Assembly: GCA_951800675.1 (NCBI GenBank)
Contig: CATOKC010000131.1
Span: 1-9,119, forward strand
Source: an uncultured Oscillibacter sp.
GTDB lineage: Bacteria > Bacillota_A > Clostridia > Oscillospirales > Oscillospiraceae
Reading direction: 5' to 3'
DNA: 9,119 bases
Shown one piece after another: positions 1-6,850 of the stretch. The position numbers and the translations under genes were made by a program. Below the pieces are notes generated by a model. It was not told the DNA's origin and did not search any database. It saw only the letters and a program-made list of their open reading frames with translations. The stretch's first letter is position 1, and each line of letters starts with the position of its first letter.

Positions 1-322
1 CGGCCTGCAGCGCCCGGATGGCGGCCTCACGGCCCTGGCCGGGTCCCTTGACGAACACTTCCACGGTCTTGAGCCCATGCTCCATGGCGGCGCGGGCGGC
101 GGTCTCCGCCGCGGTCTGGGCCGCGAAGGGGGTGGACTTCTTGCTGCCCCGGAAGCCGAGGCCGCCGGAGGAGGCCCAGGAAATGGCGTTGCCCTGGGCG
201 TCGGTGACGGTTACCATGGTATTGTTGAAGGAAGAACGGATATGGACCTGGCCACGCTCAATGTTCTTCCGCTCACGGCGGCGGCGGATGACTTTCTTTC
301 CGCCGGATTTCTGTGCTGCCAT
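1..322 (-). CDS. rpsK: 30S ribosomal protein S11, N-terminal part (3' end outside window)
   Basis: S11 is on the 30S platform, next to the mRNA exit and the E-site codon. About 107 residues are visible from the ATG at 322. They open [20 protein letters not shown], then [60 protein letters not shown] and [17 protein letters not shown], where the frame leaves the window. The expected remaining portion is about 20 residues with the conserved PHNGCRPPKRRRV-like end, which is not seen here. The start is 15 bases after the rpsM stop, whose TAA is part of TAAGGAGGGAG. Downstream genes (in this type of operon usually rpsD, rpoA and rplQ) are outside the window. Confidence 0.97.
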   Translation of the reverse strand, partial: MAAQKSGGKKVIRRRRERKNIERGQVHIRSSFNNTMVTVTDAQGNAISWASSGGLGFRGSKKSTPFAAQTAAETAARAAMEHGLKTVEVFVKGPGQGREAAIRALQA

Positions 323-337
323 ACTGTTTCTCCCTCC

Positions 338-703
338 TTACTTCTTCTTGTTGGCGATGGTCTTCTTGGGTCCCTTCCGGGTACGGGCGTTGGTTTTGCT
401 GCGCTGGCCCCGGACGGGCAGGCCCTTGCGGTGGCGCAGGCCGCGGTAGCAGCCGATTTCGCTGAGCCGCTTGATGTCCAGGGCGGTCTGCCGCCGGAGG
501 TCGCCCTCGACGGTGTAGTCGTCAATGGCGTCACGGAGCTTTTGCTCGTCGGCGTCGGTCAGGTCCTTCACCCGGGTGTCGGGGTTCACGCCGGACTTCG
601 CCAGGATGTCCTTGGCGCTCTTGCGCCCAATGCCGTAGATATAGGTGAGGCCGATTTCGATACGTTTATCCTTCGGCAGGTCAATACCGGCAATACGTGC
701 CAT
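338..703 (-). CDS. rpsM: 30S ribosomal protein S13
   Basis: S13 lies in the 30S head, contacts the P-site tRNA and forms bridges to L5. The 121-residue product begins [20 protein letters not shown] and contains the helix-hairpin-helix-like [18 protein letters not shown]. In its C-terminal part it has [40 protein letters not shown] and the basic tail [12 protein letters not shown] that reaches the tRNA. The ATG follows GGAGGTGC with about 9 bases of spacing. The TAA stop is fused to the rpsK ribosome-binding site (TAAGGAGGGAG). All features are standard. Confidence 0.98.
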   Translation of the reverse strand: MARIAGIDLPKDKRIEIGLTYIYGIGRKSAKDILAKSGVNPDTRVKDLTDADEQKLRDAIDDYTVEGDLRRQTALDIKRLSEIGCYRGLRHRKGLPVRGQRSKTNARTRKGPKKTIANKKK

Positions 704-731
704 ACTTTTAAAGCACCTCCAATTTCAATTC

Positions 732-863
<132 letters not shown>

Positions 864-886
864 TCAGCGGTTTACGTCGTTTGATG

Positions 887-1105
887 TCATTTGCTGCGCC
901 AGGTGATCCGGCCCCGGGTCAGATCGTACGGGGACATCTCCACCGTGACCTTGTCGCCGGGCAGAATCCTGATGAAATTCATCCTCAGTTTCCCGGAAAT
1001 ATGCGCCAGAATCATGTGACCATTTCCAATGTCAACCTGGAACGTCGTGTTGGGCAAGGCTTCCACCACAACACCTTCCACTTCGATCATATCGGATTTT
1101 GCCAA
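887..1105 (-). CDS. infA: translation initiation factor IF-1, TTG start
   Basis: IF-1 binds the 30S A site and, with IF-2 and IF-3, promotes accurate initiation. The 72-residue product is a single OB (S1-like) domain. It reads (M)[20 protein letters not shown], then [20 protein letters not shown] and [20 protein letters not shown] ending RSK, nearly matching the family end to end. The first codon must be TTG (1105-1103), because it supplies the conserved MAK start. The next in-frame ATG (codon 6) would remove five conserved residues. AGGAGGG lies 7 bases upstream. It starts three bases after the KOW-protein stop, so the two are probably co-translated. rpmJ follows after 41 bases. Confidence 0.97.
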   Translation of the reverse strand: MAKSDMIEVEGVVVEALPNTTFQVDIGNGHMILAHISGKLRMNFIRILPGDKVTVEMSPYDLTRGRITWRSK

Positions 1106-1119
1106 ACGTTATCCCTCCT
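1103..1119 (-). promoter_or_regulatory. infA Shine-Dalgarno and TTG start
   Basis: AGGAGGG (1119-1113) inside the last codons of the KOW gene is followed by 7 bases, including that gene's TAA, and then TTG (1105-1103). The spacing is ideal and no ATG is nearby, so the TTG is the likely infA start. Confidence 0.85.
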
Positions 1120-1393
1120 GGTCCGGCTGGATCGCCTCGCGGCAGGCCGCGAGTGTCCTGCGAAGCTCACTGTTGGTGATCTTCTCCTCGCTCTTGATCT
1201 TTTCGGCGAGGCGGGTCTCCTCCGCCGAGACGAAGAGCACATGCCTGCGCTTCTTCCGCTTCGGGGATTCCACCTTTCTCGATTTTCCGTCCGCCAGCAG
1301 GAGGTATTCTCCCTCCAGCGCCAGGACGACGAAGAGCTTGCCTTTGTCTCGCCCCGCGTTGGAGCGGACGATGTTTGATTTCGCAATCTCCAT
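1109..1393 (-). CDS. KOW-domain RNA-binding protein (L14e/L6e/L27e-like)
   Basis: This 94-residue basic protein opens with MEIAKSNIVRSNAGRDKGKL, where the IVRSNAGRDKGKLFVVL segment (8-24) is a KOW motif like that of eukaryotic/archaeal L14e-type ribosomal proteins. A Lys/Arg-rich patch (SPKRKKRRH, 43-51) follows. The rest is a charged, probably helical tail (AEETRLAEKIKSEEKITNSE). The position between map and infA is the same as that of B. subtilis ybzG, a conserved Firmicutes gene with no firmly established role. I chose the ATG at 1393 because AGGTGAGAGAG lies upstream; an in-frame TTG at 1417, overlapping the map stop, would add eight residues of no evident value. RNA or ribosome binding is inferred from the domain and neighbours. 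Confidence 0.85.
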   Translation of the reverse strand: MEIAKSNIVRSNAGRDKGKLFVVLALEGEYLLLADGKSRKVESPKRKKRRHVLFVSAEETRLAEKIKSEEKITNSELRRTLAACREAIQPDQEG

Positions 1394-1413
1394 GCGTTCT
1401 CTCTCACCTGTTG

Positions 1414-2166
1414 TCAAATAGCGGGGGCCGTCAAAATTTCCGGCGCGCCATCGGTAATCAGGATCGTATTTTCATAGTGGGCCGCCCACTTTCCGTCGGC
1501 GGTCTTCACCGTCCAGCCGTCGCTCAATTGGGTGATGGCGGCGGCTCCGGCGTTGACCATGGGCTCGATGGCCAGGGTCATTCCCCGCAAAAGGCGGGGG
1601 CCGTGGCCCGGACGGCCGTAGTTTGGGATCTCCGGCGATTCGTGCATCTTGGCTCCCACGCCGTGGCCCACGTATTCCCGGACCACGGAGAAGCCGTTTT
1701 GCTCCACATAGGATTGGACCGCCGCGGAGATGTCCTGAAGACGCTGCCCCTCCCGGGCGAAGCGGATTCCCTCAAAGAAGCTCTGCCTGGTCACGTCGAT
1801 CAGGCGCTGGGCCTCCGGGGAAATCCTTCCGCAGGGGAACGTCGCCGCGCAGTCTCCATGAAAGCCCCCGATGTACGCGCCCACATCCACGCTGACGATA
1901 TCGCCCTCCCGCAAAACCCGTTTGCCGGGGATGCCGTGGATGATTTCGTCGTTGACGCTGATGCAGACGCTGGCTGGGTAGCCGTTGTAATGGAGAAAGG
2001 ACGGGACCGCCCCCTGCTGGCGGATATACCGCTCCACCGCGTCGTTGATCTCCTGGGTTGTCACGCCGGGCTTTACCATTTCCCCTGCCAAGGCACGGGC
2101 AGCCGCGGTAATTTTTCCACTCCGGCGCATCAAGTCGATCTCGTGGGAGGATTTCAGGGTAATCAT
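1414..2166 (-). CDS. map: type I methionine aminopeptidase
   Basis: This enzyme removes the initiator methionine from nascent proteins at the ribosome exit. The 250-residue product matches the short type Ia form, without an N-terminal SH3-binding extension. The five metal ligands of the pita-bread fold are visible: D94 (VSVDVG), D105 (HGDCA), H168 (GHGVG), E201 (AIEPM) and E232 (HYENTI). The substrate-site H77 (IIHGIPG) and H175 (KMHESPEI) are also present. The start at 2166 lies four bases after the adk stop, with GGGGAG in the adk 3' end as the ribosome-binding site, so it is probably coupled to adk. It ends with TGA shortly before the KOW gene. Identification is secure. Confidence 0.98.
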   Translation of the reverse strand: MITLKSSHEIDLMRRSGKITAAARALAGEMVKPGVTTQEINDAVERYIRQQGAVPSFLHYNGYPASVCISVNDEIIHGIPGKRVLREGDIVSVDVGAYIGGFHGDCAATFPCGRISPEAQRLIDVTRQSFFEGIRFAREGQRLQDISAAVQSYVEQNGFSVVREYVGHGVGAKMHESPEIPNYGRPGHGPRLLRGMTLAIEPMVNAGAAAITQLSDGWTVKTADGKWAAHYENTILITDGAPEILTAPAI

Positions 2167-2170
2167 CCCG

Positions 2171-2803
2171 TTATCTCCCCAAAACGCGGAGGATCGCCTG
2201 GGAATTGGCTTCCACTGTCGGCTGGTTCTCCACCGTCTTCAGCAGTCCCCGCTCCGCGTAAAACGCCTTGAGGGGCTCCGTCTCCTTATGATAGACCTCG
2301 AGGCGGGACTTCACCGTCTCGGGGGCATCATCCTTGCGCTGGATCAGCTTCCCGCCGCACTTGTCGCAAACGCCCTCCGCCTTGGGGGGCACCGCCGCGA
2401 CGTGGTAGCTGGCGCCGCAGTCCGGGCAGACCCGGCGGCCGCTCATGCGCTCCATAATCGTCTCGTCGCTGACCTCCAGAGAGACCACGCGGTCAAAGAC
2501 GATTCCGGCCTTCTCCAGCGCCTCGGCCTGGGCGATGGTGCGGGGCACCCCGTCCAGAATGTAGCCCTTGGCACAGTCCGGCTCCTCCAGCCGCTCGGAG
2601 ATGATGCCGATGATCACCTCATCGGGCACCAGCTGCCCCGCGTCCATGAAGGCCTTGGCCTTCAGTCCAGTGGGAGTGCCGTTCTTCACGGCGGCGCGGA
2701 GGATGTTGCCGGTGGAGATGGTGGGAATATCCAGCTTTTCACACAGGATGTCGGCCTGTGTTCCCTTCCCGGCGCCCGGGGCGCCCAACAGGATCAATTT
2801 CAT
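2171..2803 (-). CDS. adk: adenylate kinase, zinc-finger lid type
   Basis: Adenylate kinase interconverts ATP + AMP and 2 ADP in the cytosol. The 210-residue product has the P-loop GAPGAGKGT (7-15), the AMP-site segment [12 protein letters not shown] (29-40), the [12 protein letters not shown] block (81-92) and a long LID. Four lid cysteines, C126/C129 and C146/C149 (RRVCPDCG...GVCDKCGGK), form the structural zinc site common in Gram-positive enzymes. Two positions differ from the most usual sequence: N33 instead of D in the STGD motif, and V86 instead of F/Y/I in DGFPR. Both are worth checking, but the enzyme otherwise looks intact. The ATG lies 8 bases after AGGAGG. map follows after 4 bases. 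Confidence 0.97.
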   Translation of the reverse strand: MKLILLGAPGAGKGTQADILCEKLDIPTISTGNILRAAVKNGTPTGLKAKAFMDAGQLVPDEVIIGIISERLEEPDCAKGYILDGVPRTIAQAEALEKAGIVFDRVVSLEVSDETIMERMSGRRVCPDCGASYHVAAVPPKAEGVCDKCGGKLIQRKDDAPETVKSRLEVYHKETEPLKAFYAERGLLKTVENQPTVEANSQAILRVLGR

Positions 2804-2822
2804 GATTAAAACCTCCTGTATT

Positions 2823-2861
2823 CCGGGCGCGGGCGGAGCTCACGGCCCCGCCCGGCGCCGG
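2823..2861 (-). promoter_or_regulatory. GC-rich hairpin in the secY-adk spacer
   Basis: CGGGCGGAG (2830-2838) and CCCCGCCCG (2846-2854) pair over 9 bp with one G-U, around a 7-base loop. With single-base bulges the stem extends by GGCG/CGCC and CC/GG. No U-run follows on the minus strand (next are AATACAGGAGG and the adk start), so it is not a normal intrinsic terminator for this operon. It may protect the 3' end of upstream mRNA, pause polymerase or tune adk translation. An A/T-rich run (ATTTTTTGAT on the plus strand) lies on the secY side. Confidence 0.6.
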
Positions 2862-2879
2862 CATCCAATAATTTTTTGA

Positions 2880-4256
2880 TTACTCCAGGAAACCCTTGTA
2901 CTGACGCATCAGCATCTGAGATTCCAGGGCCTTGACCGTCTCCAGCGCCACGCCCACCACGATGATGACGGAGGTGCCGCCGATGGCTACGGAGTTGTTG
3001 CCCAGAATCCGGCCGATGATCAGGGGGCAGATGGCCACGATGCCAAGGTAGATGGCACCGAACAGAGTGATCTTGTTGAGCACCTTGCGGATGAAGTCCA
3101 CCGTGGGCTTGCCGGGACGGAAACCGGGAATAAAGCCGCCCTGCTTCTTCATGTTGTTGGCAATTTCCACGGGGTTGAACTGGATGCTGGAGTAGAAATA
3201 CGCGAAGCCGATGATGAGAATGAAATAAACCACCATATACATGACCGACTTCGTGTCAATGGCGTCATAGACGCTCCGGGACAAGGTGCCCTCGGCGGGG
3301 ATGCCCACAAAGCTCCAGATGGTAATGGGCAAAGAGGCGATGCTCTGGGCGAAGATGACGGGCAGAACGCCGGCCATGCTCACCTTCATGGGCAGGTTGC
3401 TGCTCTGGCCGCCGTACATCTTCCGGCCCACCTGACGCTTGGCGTACTGCACGGGGATGCGGCGCTCGGCGTCGTTGATGAACACGATGAAGGCGATGAG
3501 GGCCAGGCCGCCCACCAGAAGGAGGATGACCGCCCAGGGAGCCATAGCGCTGTCCAGAACCTGCTGGGCCTGGTCGGCGGTATAGCCGGCCTCGGTCAGG
3601 GTATCCCGCGTCATGTCGCCGCTGTTGATGGCGGACCACCGGCTCACGCCCTGGATCATGCTGGAAACCATGGTGGGAACCCGGGAGACGATGCCCGCGA
3701 AGAGGATGATGGAAATGCCGTTGCCCACGCCGAACTCGGTGACCTGCTCGCCCATCCACATCACGAAGGAGGAACCGGCGATGAAGGACACGATGATCAC
3801 CAGGGCGGGCCAGATGCCCTCGGCCCCGGGAGCCAGGATGCCGTAGCGCTTCATCATGAAGTAATAGCCCACGGCCTGGAGAATGGCGATGGCCACGGTG
3901 GTATAGCGGGTGATAGACTGAATCTTTTTCCGGCCCTCTTCACCGCCGTCCTTCGCCAGCCGCTCCAGATAGGGGATGGCCACGGTGAGCAGCTGGATGA
4001 TAATGGAGCTGTTGATATAGGGCTGAATGCTCAGGGCAAAGACCGTGGCGGTGGCAAAGGCTCCGCCGCTCATCACGTTGTACAGTCCCAAAATCGTGGC
4101 GCCCATGCCCTTGAGCTGGGCTTCCAGCTGGGCCACGTCGATATAGGGGACAGTGATTGCGTTGCCGATGCGGAAGATCAGCAGGATCAGCAACGTGAAG
4201 ACGATCTTCTTTTTCAGCTCGGGGATGGCCCAGGCTTTGCGAACGGTTTGGATCAC
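2880..4256 (-). CDS. secY: preprotein translocase channel subunit SecY
   Basis: SecY forms the protein-conducting channel of the plasma membrane with SecE and SecG and works with SecA and ribosomes. The 458-residue product has about ten hydrophobic segments, starting at about residues 17-38. Family marks are NVMSGGAFATATVFALSIQP (60-79) with NSSIIIQLL, EQVTEFGVGNGISIILFAGI (170-189), the TM6-TM7 cytosolic loop RRIPVQYAKRQVGRKMYGGQ, the TM8-TM9 loop NPVEIANNMKKQGGFIPGFR followed by PGK, and the C-terminal VGVALETVKALESQ. The length exceeds B. subtilis SecY (about 430), mainly through a longer extracellular loop between TM5 and TM6 (about residues 203-239). It starts at GTG one base after rplO. 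A 76-base spacer with a strong hairpin follows. Confidence 0.98.
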   Translation of the reverse strand: MIQTVRKAWAIPELKKKIVFTLLILLIFRIGNAITVPYIDVAQLEAQLKGMGATILGLYNVMSGGAFATATVFALSIQPYINSSIIIQLLTVAIPYLERLAKDGGEEGRKKIQSITRYTTVAIAILQAVGYYFMMKRYGILAPGAEGIWPALVIIVSFIAGSSFVMWMGEQVTEFGVGNGISIILFAGIVSRVPTMVSSMIQGVSRWSAINSGDMTRDTLTEAGYTADQAQQVLDSAMAPWAVILLLVGGLALIAFIVFINDAERRIPVQYAKRQVGRKMYGGQSSNLPMKVSMAGVLPVIFAQSIASLPITIWSFVGIPAEGTLSRSVYDAIDTKSVMYMVVYFILIIGFAYFYSSIQFNPVEIANNMKKQGGFIPGFRPGKPTVDFIRKVLNKITLFGAIYLGIVAICPLIIGRILGNNSVAIGGTSVIIVVGVALETVKALESQMLMRQYKGFLE

Positions 4257-4270
4257 GTTACTTCACCTCC
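4254..4270 (-). promoter_or_regulatory. secY ribosome-binding site and GTG start inside/after rplO 3' end
   Basis: GGAGGTGA (4270-4263) lies in the last rplO codons. The rplO TAA (4260-4258) is followed by one base and then GTG (4256-4254), 9 bases from GGAGG. SecY translation therefore depends on ribosomes finishing rplO, which indicates translational coupling. Confidence 0.85.
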
Positions 4271-4698
4271 GCCTTTCCGCCGGCTGCCTCGATGGCCTCC
4301 TTGGCAGACGCGGAGAAAGCGTTGGCCTTGACATTGACCTTTTTGGAGAGCTTCCCGTTGCCCAGGACCTTGAAGCCGTACTCGCATTTGCTGAGGACGC
4401 CCTTTTCCAGCAGCGCCTCGGCGGTCACGGTATCCCCATCGTTAAAGGCGTTCAGGGCGCTGAGGTTCACGACCTCCAGGGGCTTGGCGAAGATGTTGTT
4501 GAAGCCGCGCTTGGGGACCCGGCGGGCCAGAGGCATCTGGCCGCCCTCAAAGCCCACGCGGACCTTGCCGCCGGAGCGGGCCTTCTGGCCCTTGTGGCCC
4601 CGGCCGCCGGTCTTTCCGTTGCCGCTGCCGGCGCCCCGGCCCTTGCGGTATGCCTGCCGGACGGAACCTTCGGCGGGAGACAGTTCGCTTAATTTCAT
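4258..4698 (-). CDS. rplO: 50S ribosomal protein L15
   Basis: L15 is a late-assembly large-subunit protein with a long basic N-terminal extension that threads into 23S rRNA. The 146-residue product starts [20 protein letters not shown], followed by the Gly/Arg/Lys-rich segment [20 protein letters not shown] (residues 21-40) and [19 protein letters not shown]. The globular C-terminal part includes [20 protein letters not shown] and [20 protein letters not shown], ending [10 protein letters not shown]. The frame is open upstream. The ATG at 4698 follows TAAGGAGGCGCCAAAC and gives the family N-terminus. The gene ends one base before the secY GTG and carries the secY ribosome-binding site in its last codons. 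Confidence 0.97.
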   Translation of the reverse strand: MKLSELSPAEGSVRQAYRKGRGAGSGNGKTGGRGHKGQKARSGGKVRVGFEGGQMPLARRVPKRGFNNIFAKPLEVVNLSALNAFNDGDTVTAEALLEKGVLSKCEYGFKVLGNGKLSKKVNVKANAFSASAKEAIEAAGGKAEVK

Positions 4699-4711
4699 GT
4701 TTGGCGCCTCC

Positions 4712-4894
4712 TTACTTCTCTTCGGTAACTTGCAGCAGATAGCCGATCTTCGCCACTTTTCCGCGGGTGGGATCGTTGTCGGGCTGCACGGTGACGTCAC
4801 CGATCTTGCGCAGACCCAGGGAATGCGCGGTGGCAACCTGCTTTTCCAGGCGGCCGTTCAGGCTCTTGACGAGCTCAATCCTTAAGTTTGCCAC
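4712..4894 (-). CDS. rpmD: 50S ribosomal protein L30
   Basis: L30 is a small (60-residue) alpha/beta protein bound to 23S rRNA in the large subunit; some bacteria lack it. After initiation at GTG the product begins (M)[18 protein letters not shown] and contains THE-family-type core residues [20 protein letters not shown], then [18 protein letters not shown]. The frame is open further upstream within rpsE, but that extension has no similarity to L30. The GTG at 4894 was chosen because it sits 8 bases after GGAGG and gives the exact family N-terminus. Its stop overlaps the rplO ribosome-binding site (TAAGGAGG). Confidence 0.96.
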   Translation of the reverse strand: MANLRIELVKSLNGRLEKQVATAHSLGLRKIGDVTVQPDNDPTRGKVAKIGYLLQVTEEK

Positions 4895-4910
4895 GTTTGT
4901 TGCCTCCTTA
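4895..4910 (-). promoter_or_regulatory. rpsE stop / rpmD Shine-Dalgarno overlap deciding a GTG start
   Basis: TAAGGAGG combines the rpsE stop (4910-4908) with GGAGG (4907-4903), placed 8 bases before GTG (4894-4892). No ATG lies in a suitable position, so this ribosome-binding site identifies the GTG as the rpmD start and implies reinitiation or coupling with rpsE. Confidence 0.85.
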
Positions 4911-5408
4911 ACCCACGATGTCTTCGACGCTCTTCCCGCGGATGCGGGCAACCTCCTCGGGACCGCGCATGCTCTTGAGTCCCTGGAAGGCGGCGGCGAC
5001 AACGTTGTTGGGGTTGTTGGACCGGAGGCTCTTGGCACGGATGTCCTTGATGCCCGCGGCCTCCACGACGGCGCGGACCGCGCCGCCGGCGATAACGCCG
5101 GTACCGGGGGCGGCGGGCTTCATCAGCACCCGGCCCGCGCCAGCTTCCCCGATGGTCTCATGGGGCAGGGTGGTGCCCGCCAGAGTCACGGTAATCATAT
5201 TTTTCTTGGCGGCCTCGATGCCCTTGCGGATGGCCTCGGGAACTTCGGCGGCCTTGCCCAGGCCGTAGCCGACCTTGCCCTTGCCGTCGCCCACGACCAC
5301 CAGGGCGGAGAACTTCATGACCCGGCCGCCCTTCACGGTCTTGGAAACGCGGTTCAGGTACACGACTTTCTCGATATACTCGCTCTGCTCTCTTTCAAAT
5401 CTAGGCAT
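4908..5408 (-). CDS. rpsE: 30S ribosomal protein S5
   Basis: S5 lies on the back of the 30S body at the mRNA entrance and affects decoding fidelity and helicase activity. The 166-residue product carries the N-terminal double-stranded-RNA-binding-like domain with the S5 signature around residues 13-52 ([20 protein letters not shown], then [14 protein letters not shown]). Its C-terminal domain includes [20 protein letters not shown] and [20 protein letters not shown]. The loop known for spectinomycin-resistance mutations, near SKTVKGGR, looks wild type. The ATG follows TAAGGAGGGAGGAACGTTCA. The TAA stop is fused with the rpmD Shine-Dalgarno sequence. Confidence 0.98.
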   Translation of the reverse strand: MPRFEREQSEYIEKVVYLNRVSKTVKGGRVMKFSALVVVGDGKGKVGYGLGKAAEVPEAIRKGIEAAKKNMITVTLAGTTLPHETIGEAGAGRVLMKPAAPGTGVIAGGAVRAVVEAAGIKDIRAKSLRSNNPNNVVAAAFQGLKSMRGPEEVARIRGKSVEDIVG

Positions 5409-5425
5409 TGAACGTTCCTCCCTCC

Positions 5426-5785
5426 TTAGAACTGCAGGCCGCCCTCGCGGGCGCCCTCGGCCAGGGCCTTCACACGGCCGTGATACAGGTAGCCGCCGCG
5501 GTCAAACACCACGGTCTCGATACCCTTGGCCTTGGCGCGCTCGGCGACGAGCTTGCCCACGGCCTCCGCTGCGGCGACATTCCCGCCGTAGCCTTCGACG
5601 GCCTTATCCAGGGAGGAAGCGGAGACCAGGGTCACGCCGGACACATCGTCGATGATTTGGGCGTAGATGTTGGCCTCGCTGCGGAACACGTTCAGGCGCG
5701 GCATCTCGGGAGTGCCGGAGATCTTGGCGCGCACCCTCTTGTGGCGCTTCATGCGCTGGGCGTTGGTATTGGGTCTTTTAATCAT
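5426..5785 (-). CDS. rplR: 50S ribosomal protein L18
   Basis: L18 binds 5S rRNA and brings it to the 23S rRNA together with L5. The 119-residue product has an Arg/Lys-rich start (residues 3-20, with [15 protein letters not shown]), then [20 protein letters not shown], a central alpha/beta core ([20 protein letters not shown]) and the family C-terminus [20 protein letters not shown] ending REGGLQF. The length is normal. The start at 5785 has a strong Shine-Dalgarno sequence fused with the rplF stop. The gene lies between rplF and rpsE, the standard order. Confidence 0.98.
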   Translation of the reverse strand: MIKRPNTNAQRMKRHKRVRAKISGTPEMPRLNVFRSEANIYAQIIDDVSGVTLVSASSLDKAVEGYGGNVAAAEAVGKLVAERAKAKGIETVVFDRGGYLYHGRVKALAEGAREGGLQF

Positions 5786-5799
5786 TTCGGCACACCTCC

Positions 5800-6345
5800 T
5801 TACTTCTTGGCGCCGGTCTTACCGACCTTGCGGCGGATGGTTTCATTGGTATACTTGATTCCCTTGCCCTTGTACGGCTCGGGCGGGCGCTTCTCGCGGA
5901 CCTCGGCGGCAAACTGGCCCACGGCCTCCTTGTCGCAGCCGCGAATAATGATTTTATTGGGGGAGGGAACCTCGATGGTGATGCCCTCCACCTCCGAAAC
6001 GATCACCTGATGGGAATAGCCCAGGTTCATGACCAGGTTGCTTCCCTCCTTGGCCACACGGTAGCCCACGCCGTTGACATCCAGCTCCTTGGCATAGCCG
6101 TCGGTCACGCCGACCACCATGTTGTGCAGAAGCGTGCGGGTCAGGCCGTGGAGGCTGCGGTGCAGCTTATCCTCGGAAGGACGCTTCACGGTGATCGTGG
6201 TGCCTTCCTGTTCAATGATCATCTCCGGGCGCAGCGCGCGGGTCAGCTGGCCCTTGGGTCCCTTCACAGTGACCACATTACCCTCGGCGATGTTCACGGT
6301 CACGCCGGCGGGGACGGTAATGGGCATTCTGCCGATTCTAGACAT
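5800..6345 (-). CDS. rplF: 50S ribosomal protein L6
   Basis: L6 binds 23S rRNA near the sarcin-ricin loop and the factor-binding site. The 181-residue product has the two tandem alpha/beta domains of the family. The N-terminal domain opens [20 protein letters not shown] and contains [12 protein letters not shown]. The C-terminal domain carries [40 protein letters not shown] and the signature [19 protein letters not shown]. The ATG follows TAAGGAGGGTATTGAACA, whose TAA is the rpsH stop. The rplF TAA stop in turn is the first part of TAAGGAGGTG upstream of rplR. Nothing unusual is seen. Confidence 0.98.
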   Translation of the reverse strand: MSRIGRMPITVPAGVTVNIAEGNVVTVKGPKGQLTRALRPEMIIEQEGTTITVKRPSEDKLHRSLHGLTRTLLHNMVVGVTDGYAKELDVNGVGYRVAKEGSNLVMNLGYSHQVIVSEVEGITIEVPSPNKIIIRGCDKEAVGQFAAEVREKRPPEPYKGKGIKYTNETIRRKVGKTGAKK

Positions 6346-6360
6346 TGTTCAATACCCTCC

Positions 6361-6759
6361 TTACCAGACGAACGCCAGGACTTCGCCGCCGACATGGAGC
6401 TCGCGGGCCTTCTTGTCGGTCATGACGCCCTTGGACGTGGAGATGATAGCGATGCCCAGGCCGCGGAGCACGCGGGGCAGCTCGTCGGCGCCCACGTAGA
6501 CCCGAAGGCCCGGCTTGGAGACGCGGCGCAGGCCGGTGATGACCTTTTCCTTGCCCGCGTTGTACTTCAGGGTGATGTGAATTTTTCCCTGGGTGCCGTC
6601 GTCCACGATCTGGAAATTTTTGATATAGCCCTCGTCCAGCAGAATCTGAGCGATGCTCTTTTTCATGTTGGAAGCGGGGACGTCCACGGTGTCGTGTTTC
6701 GCGCTGACGGCGTTGCGGATGCGGGTGAGCATATCCGCAACCGGATCGGTGATATGCAT
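6361..6759 (-). CDS. rpsH: 30S ribosomal protein S8
   Basis: S8 binds the central domain of 16S rRNA and is needed for early 30S assembly. In enterobacteria it is also the translational repressor of the spc operon. The 132-residue product has the normal length. It opens [20 protein letters not shown], and its C-terminal RNA-binding half contains [20 protein letters not shown] (the S8 signature) and ends GGEVLAFVW. The ATG is preceded by AGGAGGAACTACACC, a clear ribosome-binding site. It is the first gene after the long structured spacer. That makes S8, or the block rpsH-rplF-rplR-rpsE-rpmD-rplO, a candidate target of any regulation there; this is inference. Its stop is fused to the rplF Shine-Dalgarno sequence. 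Confidence 0.98.
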   Translation of the reverse strand: MHITDPVADMLTRIRNAVSAKHDTVDVPASNMKKSIAQILLDEGYIKNFQIVDDGTQGKIHITLKYNAGKEKVITGLRRVSKPGLRVYVGADELPRVLRGLGIAIISTSKGVMTDKKARELHVGGEVLAFVW

Positions 6760-6772
6760 GGTGTAGTTCCTC

Positions 6773-6850
6773 CTATTTTAGAGTTGCGGTTTTAAAACCG
6801 CTGCGGTAGCGAGGTATCATGACCAATTGGGTTCCATCCCGATTGGCCAT
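6773..6850 (-). CDS. possible 25-residue small ORF in the rpsN-rpsH spacer (tentative)
   Basis: An ATG within the long hairpin opens a 25-codon frame ([20 protein letters not shown], then TATLK) ending in TAG. The stop is fused to the rpsH Shine-Dalgarno sequence (TAGGAGG), the same arrangement that the genuine genes of this operon use (TAAGGAGG). The peptide is basic, with no recognisable domain. Against it: the only upstream purine motif (AAAGG) is just two bases from the ATG, the start would be buried in a stem, and the sequence doubles as the hairpin arm. It could be a leader peptide, a decayed gene, or chance. I regard it as a candidate only. Confidence 0.2.
   Translation of the reverse strand: MANRDGTQLVMIPRYRSGFKTATLK
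6786..6801. repeat. perfect 16-base palindrome GCGGTTTTAAAACCGC
   Basis: The sequence is identical on both strands. As RNA it can form a 6-bp stem with a UUAA loop; as DNA it could be a site for a dimeric protein. It lies 12 bases upstream of the rpsH Shine-Dalgarno core. Its ACCGC (6797-6801) can instead pair with GCGGT (6803-6807), which overlaps the base of the longer hairpin, so the two structures may compete. Its function is unknown. Confidence 0.6.

Noticed and set aside
1109..1417. TTG at 1417 as the start of the KOW protein
   Set aside because: It overlaps the map stop, adds eight residues (MTTGERER) with no evident similarity, and the ATG at 1393 has its own Shine-Dalgarno-like AGGTGAGAG upstream.
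2823..2861. secY-adk hairpin as a rho-independent terminator
   Set aside because: No U-tract lies downstream in the direction of transcription and adk begins 19 nt later with a good ribosome-binding site, so transcription must usually continue.
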